From Aulostomus chinensis (taxonomy: Eukaryota; Chordata; Actinopteri; Syngnathiformes; Aulostomidae): a stretch of DNA of 64,000 nucleotides. The stretch covers positions 8,091,099 to 8,155,098 of the forward strand of contig JBBMOA010000004.1 in NCBI GenBank assembly GCA_037954235.1. Reading direction: 5' to 3'. The notes beneath the pieces were generated by a model, which worked only from the letters and a program-made list of their open reading frames with translations, had not been told where the DNA came from and made no database searches. Positions within the stretch are counted from its first letter, which is position 1. Every line of letters starts with the position of its first letter. Below, one piece after another: positions 49,434-59,000 of the stretch. Made by a program: the position numbers and the translations under genes.

Positions 49434-50506
49434 AGATGTGGATGGGGCTGTGAGGTTCCACCCATCACTGCTGACAGCTTTGATTAGGACTTGAACACCA
49501 AATAGCCAAAGGTTAAAGTTCACCTGGGTGGGGCCATGAGTGAGTGATTTCTAGTTTCTCTTTTTTAATGCACACAGCGGAGCAGATCAGCTTGACAAAA
49601 ACAACAACAGACTTACCTGTCTGTCTCTCCAAGGTAGCCACCTGCCAGTCAGTCTTTTAGTACCAGTTCATGTGATTAGCCGCTTGTCTTCAGGTACAAT
49701 CCATCTGTGGCAGCAGGTTGAGATTCAAGGGGTTGATTTCCTCACTGATTCTGAGCTGCGACTGTGGTTTCAGTCAAGTTTCCTTTGCGAAAATTCTTCT
49801 TCTCTGTGTCGCTGTGTATGTCGTCTCTGTAAGCTGAACTTTGAGCTTTGAACACACCTGACGTAGGCGTGTTATGCTCCGGTTGTGTGTGTGTGGGGGT
49901 GGACAAGAGGCAGAGAGCGAAAGAGCAAGATAGAGAGAGGCCATAAAACTGTCATGTAGGTGGAAATGTGCTTTGCACCCTCCCACAACCAGCACTTATT
50001 TATAGATCTGATTTTTGGAGACTTTTGCTGAATCCCCATGCTGTCGAAAGATTATTGCATCAGGGGTTTCATGTATTAGTTTATCAGTTTTTTTCTTTAA
50101 CCAGCAGGTGTCAGTGCAGGTAGAGAGAGAGAATAAAAGTCAATATCCCCCCCACACACACAAGATTCAAGTATGAGCATGTATCATCAAACAGCAAGAG
50201 TAGGGAAAGTTTCCTAATAGAAGCATTTATGAGTCTTTTAATTTCTGAATGTATCAAATGATCATGTTGAGAGGAAGTTTGTTAGCGATCAAAGAAAGAT
50301 TTGGCCTCTTCTGTGGGTCTGTGGGAGAGTCACTGACTGTGGCTTAAAAGCAAACAAGAGCATTAAAATGAAACGGTACACTCAACAGAGGCAAAGAAAA
50401 AATGAGTAATTGATGTTCTGCCAAATGAATGTGCGATTTATTGACTCACCTTCTGGAGCACAGAATCCAATGAGCCTTTGTCAAGATCAGTCGGAATATT
50501 CAACAT
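22728..50506 (-). CDS. myrfl: Myelin regulatory factor-like protein, complete, 24 coding exons
   Basis: Membrane-bound transcription factor of the MYRF family. The protein trimerises in the ER, cuts itself and releases an N-terminal DNA-binding part. Exons in gene order: 50506-50450, 48950-48878, 45344-45251, 44699-44638, 44046-43641, 43166-42978, 42827-42632, 42343-42267, 40717-40607, 40525-40435, 40342-40142, 38041-37933, 29934-29825, 29570-29425, 28411-28250, 28172-28101, 27567-27530, 27223-27068, 26770-26723, 26401-26317, 24870-24796, 24711-24600, 23052-22981, 22817-22728. All phases agree; 2832 nt, 943 residues plus TGA. Human MYRFL is about 900 residues and MYRF about 1150. Size and the cct2 neighbourhood favour myrfl over myrf. 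No frame defect was seen. Confidence 0.93.
23745..23975 (+). mobile_element. tRNA-derived SINE with GGAT tail, variant
   Basis: It has a tRNA-type B box (GGTTCGATCCCC), then GTGTCCTTGAGCAAGATACT and GATAGGCTCCACCCC, and a GGATGGATGG tail. The second half matches family B and the first half differs, so it is a related subfamily. Intronic in myrfl. Confidence 0.8.
25311..26268. repeat. 42-bp minisatellite, about 23 units
   Basis: The unit is GGAATGAGGAGTGTTCTTGT followed by CCAACAGGAAGTGATCATGTCA. Variants: AATGAGG, AGTGAGG, AATGCGG, GATGAGG. Because 42 is divisible by three and the unit lacks stops in several frames, it shows frames of over 300 codons on both strands. These are not genes: the array lies between myrfl exons 20 and 21. 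Confidence 0.95.
28101..29570 (-). CDS. myrfl: myrfl exons 14-16: coiled coil and transmembrane helix
   Basis: Exon 14 holds ENVGAVQQLSKLTDNLESRI, the conserved coiled coil after the S74 domain (exons 12-13 carry the rest of that domain, with GILAQEVKELLP). Exon 15 is a basic linker ending in a hydrophobic run. With exon 16 it forms the single membrane helix, about residues 680-707 (VFQASIFTLLSTMAFC, then VISITALYLLTL). The exon 14 donor at 29425/29424 touches the GGAT array at 28576-29422. Confidence 0.9.
28576..29422. repeat. GGAT tetranucleotide array
   Basis: About 850 bp of GGATGGAT with regular interruptions (AGATGCAT, GCATCAATGGAT) and, at the left end, longer imperfect repeats of about 60 bp (GATGAAGACAGGATGAATGT). 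It lies in myrfl intron 14 and ends two bases from the exon 14 donor dinucleotide. The long Ile-His-Pro-Ser frames here are artefacts. Confidence 0.95.
30231..32510 (-). mobile_element. LINE 3' end, interrupted by family A copy 3
   Basis: Minus-strand sequence 32510-31916 encodes a reverse transcriptase C-terminal region (TNTEEILRRCHQRLFLLRKL, IGLPVRTLS, LPSGRRLRCLQN), degraded by stops. The 3' end resumes at 30400-30231 and finishes in a CTGAAT hexamer tail. It lies in myrfl intron 12. The clade is not assigned. Confidence 0.7.
30402..31915 (-). mobile_element. Family A dispersed repeat, copy 3
   Basis: Reverse-oriented, about 1.5 kb, very similar to copies 1 and 2. Near its 3' end it lacks the GCTTGCAG stretch found after CAACGC in the other copies. 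It is inserted in a LINE within myrfl intron 12. TTA flanks the GGGCCTGAGCC end and TTTAATT the other. Confidence 0.85.
32524..37830. repeat. 53-bp satellite array, about 100 units, with higher-order repeats
   Basis: The unit is CTGGTGTTTACTGGTGGATC, TGATGTAGAACTGAACCTCC, AACATCCACCAGT (variants CCGGT, ACTGGT, CGGGT, CCTGT). Distinct variants recur at exact spacings. The same variant block is seen at 33505 and 34406 (901 bp, 17 units), and at 35519 and 36420. The 33505/35519, 34406/36420 and 34830/36844 pairs are 2014 bp (38 units) apart. It lies in myrfl intron 12, close to exon 12 (37933). Repeated 100-codon minus-strand frames here are not genes. Confidence 0.95.
40142..40717 (-). CDS. myrfl: myrfl exons 9-11: end of DNA-binding domain and self-cleaving S74 domain
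   Basis: Exon 9 carries [20 protein letters not shown] and exon 10 TAQVSERIIVR, closing the Ndt80-type fold. Exon 11 (residues 453-519) starts the peptidase S74 / intramolecular chaperone domain: VGINTNTPDEALVV, then QPSDCRAKQN. Ser509 and Lys514 keep the Ser-x4-Lys spacing of the MYRF catalytic dyad (Ser587/Lys592, from memory), so self-cleavage is predicted to work. Confidence 0.92.
40908..41680. repeat. Compound CA / TA / GATA microsatellite
   Basis: CA run at 40910, alternating TA/CA to 41158, TCTA tetramers at 41339-41510, then more TA-rich sequence to 41680. A SINE fragment is embedded at 41160-41332. It lies in the intron between myrfl exons 8 and 9. Confidence 0.9.
41160..41332 (+). 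mobile_element. Family B SINE, internal fragment
   Basis: Only the central body is present (from TTCTCCCTG to GGACTGGTGACCTGT). Both ends pass directly into microsatellite DNA. Confidence 0.85.
41685..42058 (+). mobile_element. Family B SINE, full-length copy
   Basis: From GGCTGCACGGTGGTGCAGTG through the tRNA-like B box region (GGTTCAAGTCCCGG) to GCGGAAGACGACGATGGATG. Same orientation as the fragment at 41160. It lies between myrfl exons 8 and 9. Confidence 0.88.
42267..45344 (-). CDS. myrfl: myrfl exons 3-8: N-terminal region, nuclear signal and start of DNA-binding domain
   Basis: Exon 3 has the family N-terminal motif AVDTSILEQYL. Exon 4 has ESPPDSSSE. Exon 5 (134 codons) is Pro/Ser-rich and weakly conserved, as in MYRF. 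Exon 6 carries a basic cluster KKRRR (residues 236-240), a likely nuclear signal, then WEKYVAEEWSTLFDNSY, the entry to the Ndt80-type DNA-binding fold. Exon 7 has DKGFNYS and CQKKNHFQVTV, near-identical to MYRF. Exon 8 has IEQSQPDRSKKPFHP. This part is expected to enter the nucleus after self-cleavage. Confidence 0.9.
46950..47900 (+). mobile_element. Ty3/gypsy-type retrotransposon relic (pol fragment)
   Basis: Plus-strand reading with several stops shows the RNase H end of a Ty3/gypsy pol gene (STVEKEDLACVWATEKG, then CLLCFDLDVIYRPVSQN), followed by linker and integrase-like zinc region residues (LVTLANESHQGIVRTKQHLQ). No LTRs were recognised around it. It is a dead fragment in the myrfl intron between exons 2 and 3. 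Confidence 0.7.
49375..49431. repeat. CA microsatellite
   Basis: Nearly 30 CA units in myrfl intron 1. Confidence 0.95.
49617..49860 (-). promoter_or_regulatory. Possible alternative noncoding 5' exon of myrfl
   Basis: A consensus donor on the minus strand (GACAG|GTAAGT, boundary 49617/49616) lies upstream of exon 2, whose own ATG at 48932-48930 starts MERLQVLGENEALQQFF. A noncoding exon ending here could give a shorter protein lacking the first 25 residues. Only the donor supports this. Confidence 0.25.
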
Positions 50507-51008
50507 CGTAAATTAGCGTAGAACAAGCACAAACTACTTGGATGACTAAGTCACTATCAGCTGACTCACTTATGAAGGAAAGGAAATTGAAATTTTAAAC
50601 CTGCACCAAGTTTTTGCACAATTAATAATAAAAATAGCCCATAAAGCTACACAGACATGTCACTCCATAATTTGTCATCTAGCATTTCTTTATGCTGTTG
50701 CCATGACAACATATATGTGAGAGCAGAAAATGTTCTTCTTCTTTACTGGATTAATCACACAATGAAATAAGACATCTAATGACACAGACACTTGCTTTGT
50801 TGACTACACTTCACATTACTCACCAAAAGTTTACAACAAAAGAAGTCTAAGAAAGTGAAGATGTCACTCACAGCTTGATCGGTAAAATGCTCGTGTTTAC
50901 ACTTCAACCAACATTTTTACTGTTGAAGAAACATTGTAAGCTCAGTACTACAGAATCGCAATCCATACAAAAAGGAAAGACAGATTGACACAACAGCTTG
51001 TATTTAAA

Positions 51009-51010
51009 AC

Positions 51011-51042
<32 letters not shown>
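51009..51042. repeat. CA microsatellite
   Basis: About 17 CA units upstream of the myrfl start. Confidence 0.9.
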
Positions 51043-51047
<5 letters not shown>

Positions 51048-51640
51048 GTAAATTCAGTTTTGAATTGAATAATCTTTACATACTGAGACTTATAATGTCA
51101 AGAAGGGTGTTCCAAACAGGTAAGTAGCAGTAGCTCCATCTTCTATGACAACACATCATGATAAATTACTCAAACATTGTCATGAACAAATGTCATGTAG
51201 CAACACAAAGCAACAATGATCCACATTCTTCATCAACATGGACAAATGCTACTTTATTTAGACGAATATAATGATGGAACAGAAGAAAGGGTTAGCCAGG
51301 ATGATAGCGTACGTCGGTGTTGTTGGTGAAGGGTCATGAGTACTTAAAGTATGTGCATGTTTGTGTATGTGTGTGTGGAGTGGTGTGTGTGTGTGTGGGG
51401 GGGGTGTTTACAAAAACATAAAACGGGGGGGTTGATGTTAACTTAGGGGAAGTGATTTTGTAAGAAACTGATTCAGGATCAGATCTGACAAGGTGGATTT
51501 CTGATTATTAGTTTTACTGTCCACATTAGAATGTGAAGAAAGTCAGTTGAAAAAAACATCAAAATTAAAAATATTTGTAACATTTTTCGTACAACTGTAT
51601 CATTAAGCATCATATACATGTTTTTATATGTACATATAGA

Positions 51641-53202
51641 CACAGTGGGTAAAATACGTATCGAACAAGTCACCACTTTTTCCTCAGTTAATATATTTCT
51701 AAAGGTGCTACTGACATGAAAGTCACCAGATGTCAGTAACAACCCATGTATCACACACATGCAAAGAAATTAAACCTTAGATGTCCATAAGTTACGTTAT
51801 GTGTAACAAAATGGAATGACACTGGGAAAGTATTGAACACTCTTCCTTAAATTTATTTAATACTTTGTACAAAAGCCTTGGTTGGTAATGGCAGCTTCAC
51901 GACGCCTCCCATATGGAGAAACTAGTTGCTTGCAATGCTCAGGTTGGATTTTGGTCCGTTCTTCCACACTAACAGTCTTCCAGTCTTGAAGGTTTCGTGG
52001 GCCTCTGATCTTTAGTTCTTTCCATAGATTTTCTGTTGGGTCATGTTGTGATTGGTGGGCCGGTCTAGCAGCTTCATTATCTGTCTCTGAAACCAAGTGA
52101 GAGTTTCCTTGGCTGAGTTTGGGATCATTGACTTGCTGAACCATCCACCCTCGTTTCATCTTCATCATCCTGGTAGATGGCAGCAGATTTTATCAAGAAT
52201 GTCTCAGTGTCTTGTTCCATTCATCCTTCCTCACTTATATAAAGTTTGCCAGTGCCGTATGCTGAAGAACAGCCCCACACCATGAGCTCCCCCCCTCCAA
52301 ACTTCACTGCTGGTGTGGTGTTTTTGGGATGATGTGCATTGACATTTGCCCTCCAAACCCAGTCTGTATTGCTGAATTGTGGCATCCAAAGAGTTTAATT
52401 TTGGTCTCATCTGACCAGACTACATTCTCGCAGTATTTCTCAGGCTTGTCTAAATGTTGTGCAGCAAACTTTAAATGAGCTTCAACATGTTGGTTCCTCA
52501 GTGATGGAGTCTTGCGTGGTGAGCGTGCATTCAGTCCACAGCTGTGGAGTGCATTACTTTTTGTTTTCTTTGACATGATTGCACCAGCTTATTCCAGGTC
52601 TTTCTGAAGCTCTCCACAAGTGATCCTTGGCTCTTGGACAAGTCTGATAATTCTTTTAACTACTCTGTCAGAAATCTTGTGAGGAGAACTTGGTTGTGGC
52701 TGGTTTATGGTGAAATGATGTTTCCACTTCCGGATTATGGCCCCAACAGTGCTCACAGTTTAGAAATCCTTCTGTAACCAACACCATCAGCATACTTTGC
52801 AGCAATAAGGTTGCAAAGGTCTTGAGGGCTCTTTGCTTTAAGCCTTCATCAAATTTTTCTTGTGTGAAACCTTGGCAATGAGTCACCTTTTTATAGGCCA
52901 TCAGTTGGAACGGAACCAGCTGCTATTAATGTGCACCGATGAGGACAGGACTGCTTTCTAATTATTGATAGAATTCAAATGGTGTCTTGGTTTTCTGTGT
53001 TCACCTCCAGTTCTTCATGTTTTCAGTACTTTTTTCCTGTGTCATTCCATTTTTTAACACATCACTTAATTTATGGACTACTTTGCATGTGTGGGTTGCA
53101 CAGGTTATTATCGACATCTGGTGACAATTTCATGTCACCTTAAGAAATATATTTACTGAGAAAAGTGGTGACGTATTCAATACTTATTTTACCCCCTCTG
53201 TG
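51641..53202 (-). mobile_element. Tc1-like DNA transposon, decayed
   Basis: Long inverted ends: CACAGTGGGTAAAATACGTA at the left and, in reverse complement, CACAGAGGGGGTAAAATAAG at the right, with similarity continuing for about 90 bp. The minus strand encodes broken Tc1 transposase: VTHCQGFTQEKF near the start, LNARSPRKTPSLRNQHVEAH, VVWSDETKIKLFGCH, then DPTENLWKELKIR (from DLNPIENLW). Stops and frameshifts make it inactive. Confidence 0.88.
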
Positions 53203-53262
53203 TCTGTGTGTGTGTCTGTGTGTGTGTGTGTGTGCCTGTGTGTGTGTGTGTGTGTGTGTGTG
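53203..53262. repeat. TG microsatellite between two Tc1-like elements
   Basis: TG/CTG run filling the gap between the two transposons. Confidence 0.85.
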
Positions 53263-53271
53263 TACACACGA

Positions 53272-54608
53272 ACACTACCAGTCAGAAGTGTGGCCACGCG
53301 TCCTCATTTACTGGTTCCTCTTTATTTTCATGAGTGTTTACATTGTCGGTTCTCCCTGAAGGCATCAAAACTATGAATGAACACATCTGGAATTCTGTAG
53401 TCAACAAATCATGAAAGAACTCCAACAGGTTCTACGTTCTAGGTTCTTCTAAACAGCCTCCCTCTGACCCCTGCTCTGCTCACTCTTGGTGTTCTCTCCT
53501 TGAGCTTCATGAGGTCATCACCTGAAACGGTTCTCCAACAGTCTTGAAGGAGTTCCAGAGGTGCTGAGCACTTGTTAGTCCTTTGGCCTTCACTCTGCGC
53601 TCCATCTCATCCCAAACATCTGGACTGGGTTCAGGTCAGGTGACTGGAGGCCAGGTCATCTGGGCCGCCCTCCATTACTCTCCTTCTTGGTCAAGTAGCC
53701 CTCACACAGCCTGGAGGTGTGTTTGGGTCGTCGTCCTGCTGAAACATCATGACGGTCCAACTAAACGCAGACAGGATGGGATGGCGTGTTGCTGCAGGAC
53801 GCTGTGGCAGCCATGTTGGGTCAGTAAAGCCCCCCCACCATCACACCTCCTCCTCCATGCTTCACGCTGGGAACCATGCATGTAGAGATGTCCCTCCACC
53901 TTTTCTGTGTCCCACAAAGACACGGCGGTGGAACCAAAGATCTCAAATGTGGACTCACCAGACCAAAGCCCAGATGTCCTCTGGTCTCATGTCCACTCCA
54001 TGTGGTTCTGGTCCAAACAAACCTCCTCTGGAGACTCTTGGTCTTCCTCTCCTGGGCCGTCCTCATGTGAGCCGGTTTCATCGTGGCGCTTGATGGTTTT
54101 TACGACTGCACTCAGGGACGCATTCAAAGTTTTTCCAGTTTCCTGGACTGAGTGACCTTCAGGTCTTAGAGCACTGATGGACGGTGGTTCCTCTCTACTG
54201 AGCTGATGGTTCCTGCCATGACATGAATTCTAGCAGTGGTCAAACAGAGCTGTCAGCTGGGGAGCAGCCTGACTTCTGCTCAGCTCAAATGATGCTCCCA
54301 ACCAGTAAGAAGGCAGGAAACTCCACCACTGAACCCTGACAAGGTGAACCTGAGAGGGGGAACCATTTCAGGTGATGACATCATGAAGCTCCCTGAGAGA
54401 AGGACGAGGGTTTGCAGCAAAGCAAAGGGAGGCGACTTTGAGGAGCTAGAATATAAAACAGGTTTTGGGTTATTTCACTCTTTTTGTTGACTACATAATT
54501 CCAGATGTGTTTATTCATAGTTTTTGATGCCTTTAGTGAAAACAGTCATGAAAATAAAGAAAAAAACAGTAAATGAGAAACTGTGTCCAAGCTTTTGACC
54601 AGTAGTGT
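53272..54608 (-). mobile_element. Second Tc1-like DNA transposon, decayed
   Basis: The ends are inverted repeats: CACTACCAGTCAGAAGTGTG at the left and CACTACTGGTCAAAAGCTTG reading in from the right. This is the familiar teleost Tc1 end. Minus-strand remnants include VKHGGGGVMV (the Tc1 HGGGSVMVWG motif). It is a different subfamily from the element at 51641. Inactive. Confidence 0.85.
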
Positions 54609-55336
54609 ATACATACATACATACAGAGAGAGGGAGAGAGCAAGAGCGAAAGAGTGCTCCTCACCCTGCAGGGAGGGTTCCACTCTAAGTGCAACACCTT
54701 GAGACTTGACACTGAGAGGAGGGAAGGAGGCTGAGGACCGGTTAGGGTCAGAGCCACTGCCAGGGACCAGACCACCAAGATCCAGGACAGCCCCCAAAGA
54801 TGAACTGCTGAGTGAAAACCTCAGGCAGCAGGAACCTGATGCTGCTAAGTAGGAGGAGGAGGAGGAGGAACCATCATGGAGGGATGAGCCCCTGCAGGGC
54901 CAACTGGTGCTGGCGAACCAAGCGGACCTGGTGTTGATGGCCCACCAACAGAAAAAGGTGGTGGTGATAGATGGAGCATCCAAGAGACAGCTGCACCAGA
55001 AGGAGGAGCACCAAGAGCTGGAATAGATGTGGGGCTGAATGCAGCAGTGGTGCCACTGGGGGCTGGGCCCCCCAAACTAGGAGTGTGACAGCAGGTTCCA
55101 GGTGTAATACCTGAGGTCTCAGTCCAGAAGCGTTCAGTCCTGGACCAGCTGAGATACTGTGGGACCCTTCGTCTCCCAGAGGAGCCAAGATGGATTAGGA
55201 CCACCCCCCAGAGGTGGGGTGGTGTTAAAAAAGAATTTTGAATTTGTGCAGATATTTGTTTTGGCTTGTGGAAACTTCGTATTGTGGGAGGGACCAGCCT
55301 GGGTAGTGGTCCTCTCAAGGGTGGCTGTCTGAAAGT
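54609..55336 (-). other. Downstream of the lgr5-like stop codon: probable 3' UTR
   Basis: Overlapping minus-strand frames of 104-157 codons (Pro/Ser-rich, ending in a PPPPPP run) follow the receptor stop at 55337. None matches an LGR tail that I recall, and no splice signals link them, so I take this as 3' UTR or flank. One frame joins the last exon with a +1 shift just before the stop, so a lost C-terminal tail is possible. Confidence 0.3.
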
Positions 55337-56043
55337 CTAATGAATCCAAAATTCCACTGAAAGTTGAGTCTCACTTTTTATCCTTCCACTCCCCTTGTCC
55401 TCCTCATCCTCCTTCGTGCCTTCAATTGCCCCCAGTGCCTGTGTTGAGTTACATGATTGTTTTTCTGCTTCCTCATCATACTTTAAGTCCGTTGTTCCTG
55501 ACAGTGGCCCTCTAGCTCCTCCTCTGCCGCTGCCAAGCCGAAGCACCGTCACAGCCCCGTTGACCAGCAACATCACCTCCTCCCGTGCGAGCGGGTTGAA
55601 AAGAAGGTACAGCAGAGGGTTGACACAGGCTGGCAACGGCACCACGAGCAGCAGCACTCCCTTGGCCACCTCCAGCTCAGCAGAAGGGAGGCGCAGCGAC
55701 AAGGAGAAGCAGAGGAAGGCCACAGGGAGGAAGAGTACACAATTAGAAAAGAGCAGCCAGGCCACAAGATGAGTCAGCGCTGCTTCCTCTTCAGTAGTGG
55801 GTGGAGCTTTGTTGGCACGACAGTAAAGGCGGGTGTAGGTGAGCATCATGAGAACAAAGCACAACAAGTCAATCAGCACCAAGGAGACGGAGAGGACCAA
55901 GGACAAGGACGAGGAAGAGGGCAGTGGCAAACAAAGGGAGGTGCGACTGTGTCCAGCCAACAGGGTTGGCAACGTGATAGCTAGGACCAACAAGAAGCAC
56001 AGACCAATAGCCAGATGGACAGAGGGCGTCAGTGAAGAGCGAC
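55337..56043 (-). CDS. lgr5: lgr5-like exon: TM4-TM7 and C-terminal tail
   Basis: 235 codons including TAG, entered in phase 1 after an excellent acceptor (CTCCCCCAG|GT). Visible: TM4 (LAIGLCFLLVLAI), the extracellular loop Cys in SLCLPLP, TM5, LYCRANKAPP, TM6 (HLVAWLLFSN..CPVAF-like FLPVAF), TM7 with VPLPACVNPLLYLLFNP, then KYDEEAEKQSCNSTQAL. The tail after STQAL is acidic and short and lacks the usual LGR5 ending. The frame is fully open. Confidence 0.85.
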
Positions 56044-59000
56044 CTGGGGGAGTCAGATGAGTGACATCACACTGGAGAAAACCTGAAATAGCTTTTTTGT
56101 TTGTTTTTTAGTCTACAATCATCAATTAAATAAATATTCTGAGGAAATGAATAAATAGTGCATAAAAGAAAGGCGTTTATTCACCACTGTGTCCTTTAGC
56201 CTTGTGATGGCGTGAGGCAGCAATGGTGGTCAGGTATCGCTCCACAGTGGCAAGGGTGAGCAGGAAGAGTCCAGTCTGAGATGTGAACATACACAGGAAG
56301 CCGCTGAGTCGACACAGGAAGCTGGTCTCCCACCTTGCCCTGTCCCTGCCATACATTCTACAATTCTACAATTTCATTTAGCAGACGCTTTTGTCCAAAG
56401 CGATGTACAACACAAGCAAGAATTTAGACTTAATTAAGGAAAAGTCCATAGTAGCGCAAAAGTGCTTCAGTTGTGATTTGGTCACAGGTACTGCCATCTA
56501 GTGGCAGAAGAAGTGTTGCCCCCCACCCTTTTTTATTATTTTTTTTATTTTTATATAACAGACATACAACATCACACAACACAGTTAGTGCTACATAGTC
56601 ACTGAGTGCTGGGTCTTGGACCCTCTGACTGATTCTACCCCAAAGAGGAGCAGAGTCAGGTTCAGTGCCTCGGTGCTCTCTGAACAATTGAGTCTTCAAT
56701 TGTCTCTTAAAAGTAGAAAGGGACTCAGCAGAACGCACAGAGTTCAGTAGTTTGTTCCACCATTTGGGAACAACAGAAGAGAAGAGTCTGGCTAGAGATT
56801 TGGAGCAGCGCTGGGCTGGAAGCACCAGGCGTCTTTGGCATGCAGAGCGTAGTGGGCGAGAAGGAGAGTAGACCTGGATCAGGGATTCCAGGTAGGCTGG
56901 AGCCGTTCTTGGGATTGTTTTGTGAGCCAAGAGAAGAATTTGATCCTGGCTGCCACTGGAAGCCAGTGAAGAGAAACCAGCAGCGGGGTGACATGTGCCC
57001 TTTTGGGCTGGTTGAAGACCAGACGTGCTGCTGCATTCTGGATCATCTGCAGAGGCTTGAATGAGCCTGCAGGGAGGCCTGCCAGAAGAGAGTTGCAGTA
57101 GTCAATGCGTGAGATGACAAGAGCCTGAACCAGAATCTGTGTGGTCTGTTGGGTCAGGAAGGGTCTGATCTTCCTGATGTTGTAAAGGGCGTAACGGCAA
57201 GACCGAGAAACTGAGGCCACATGAACCTTAAAGGTCAGCTGGTCATCAATCATGACACCCAAGTTTCTGGGTGTATACATACATACATCCATACATACAT
57301 CCATCCATCCATCGTCATCTTCCGCTTATTCCTACACATTAAGGGTCGCGGGGGGGCTGGAGCCTATCCCAGCGTCAACGGGTGAGAGGCGGGGTTCACG
57401 CTGGACAGGTCGCCAGTCCATCGCAGGGCTGACATAGAGAGACGAACAACCATTCACACTCACATTCACACTTACGGTCAATTTAGAGAATCAATCAGCC
57501 TCGTCCCCAAATTGTTGTCTTTGGACGTGGGAGGAAGCCGGAGTACCCGGAGAGAACCCACGCAGACACGGGGAGAACATGCAAACTCCACACAGAAAGA
57601 TCCCGTGCCCGAGCCAGGACTCGAACCCGGAACCTTCTTGCTGTGAGGTGCTAACCTCACAGTGCCACAGCCACAGTGCGAACCACTGCACCACCGTGCA
57701 GCCCGCCATACATACATCAACACTTTAATTACGTGGGAACAGGCCGCTTGCTTGCCGCCACCCCTGACACATTTGTCTTTTTACCTCCAGAAGCTGCCAA
57801 ATGTCCAGGTGTCCACTGCAGCCAACCAGCCGCTCCACAATCCCATCAGGCCATTCACTAGGGCCAGCAGGCCAATCAGCAACTTGGCTGGCATCATTGA
57901 AGGGGCCGGGCTAAAGAAGATTGACAGGACCACCAGAGCATTGCTGACCAACGAGAGTGCTGCAATGAGCCACACTCCTCCTCGGACCAGCCAGCTGCCA
58001 AGGGATGAAACAGACCTGCAGAACATTCCAGTAATGTCAATGAGAGTGGGGCCACATGGGATGAACATCATATCTTGCCATTTCTCCTTTTTTTCCTTTT
58101 TTTTTCTTTTTATAGTGCCAAACCCCAACCAAAGTTCTGTCCTGACTCTGTCCAAGTAGAGCAGGTCCAGCACCTCCCTCCTTCAATGAACCTCCACCCA
58201 ACAATTCTCCATCAGCAGCACATCCTGCAACAGCATCCACCAGAACCTTCCTTTACCAGCAGGAAGGTGGAGCAGATCCAGGATCAGTGGGGACGGAGAG
58301 AGAGCAGGAGAGCAGGACAGAGACAAAGACAGAGAATGGAGGACGACAGAGAGACAGAAGGAAAGAGAGGGACAGAGATAAAGAGGGAGAGAAAGGAGGA
58401 GAGACTGATGGACAGAGACAAAGACAGAGAATGGAGGAAGATAGAGAGACAGAAGGAAAGAGAGGGACAGAGATAAAGAAGGAGAGAAAGGAGGAGAGAC
58501 TGATGGACAGACGGGGACGTGAGCAGGTGGAGCTACGGGTGGCAGCTGGAGCCTCTTCAGGTCTGGAGCCTCCTCCAGCAGCACCAGGATCTGGGATGAG
58601 GGGAGAAGAAGAGGAGTCAGTAACACGTATGAGGACAGGAGGAGGAGAGAGAAGCCCAGTGCATCATGGGAGATCCCAGCAGTCTGAGCCTATAGCAGCA
58701 GATCTAAGGGCCAGCCTAAGCAGTCCTGACTATAAGCCTGATCAACAAGGAGGTCTTAAGTCTGCTCTTAAACCTAGAGAGGGGGTCTGGGTCCTGGACT
58801 GGAACTGAGAGACGGTTCCACAGGAGGGGAGCCCCATAGCTGAAGGCTCTGGCTCCATTCTACTGTTAGAACTCTAGGAACCAGCAGGAACCCTGCATCC
58901 TGGGAGTGAAGGGTTCTAGCTGGATCATAGGGGACTAGGAGCTCTGTCAGGGATGAAGGAGCCTGACTGTTGAGGACTTTGATGGTAGAAGAAGAATTTT

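Noticed and set aside
54845..55318. 157-codon Pro-rich minus-strand frame
   Set aside because: No splice signals, overlaps other long frames, follows the receptor stop; best seen as 3' UTR.
58287..58808. 173-codon Lys/Glu/Arg frame (plus strand)
   Set aside because: Follows the polypurine tract and a LINE fragment.
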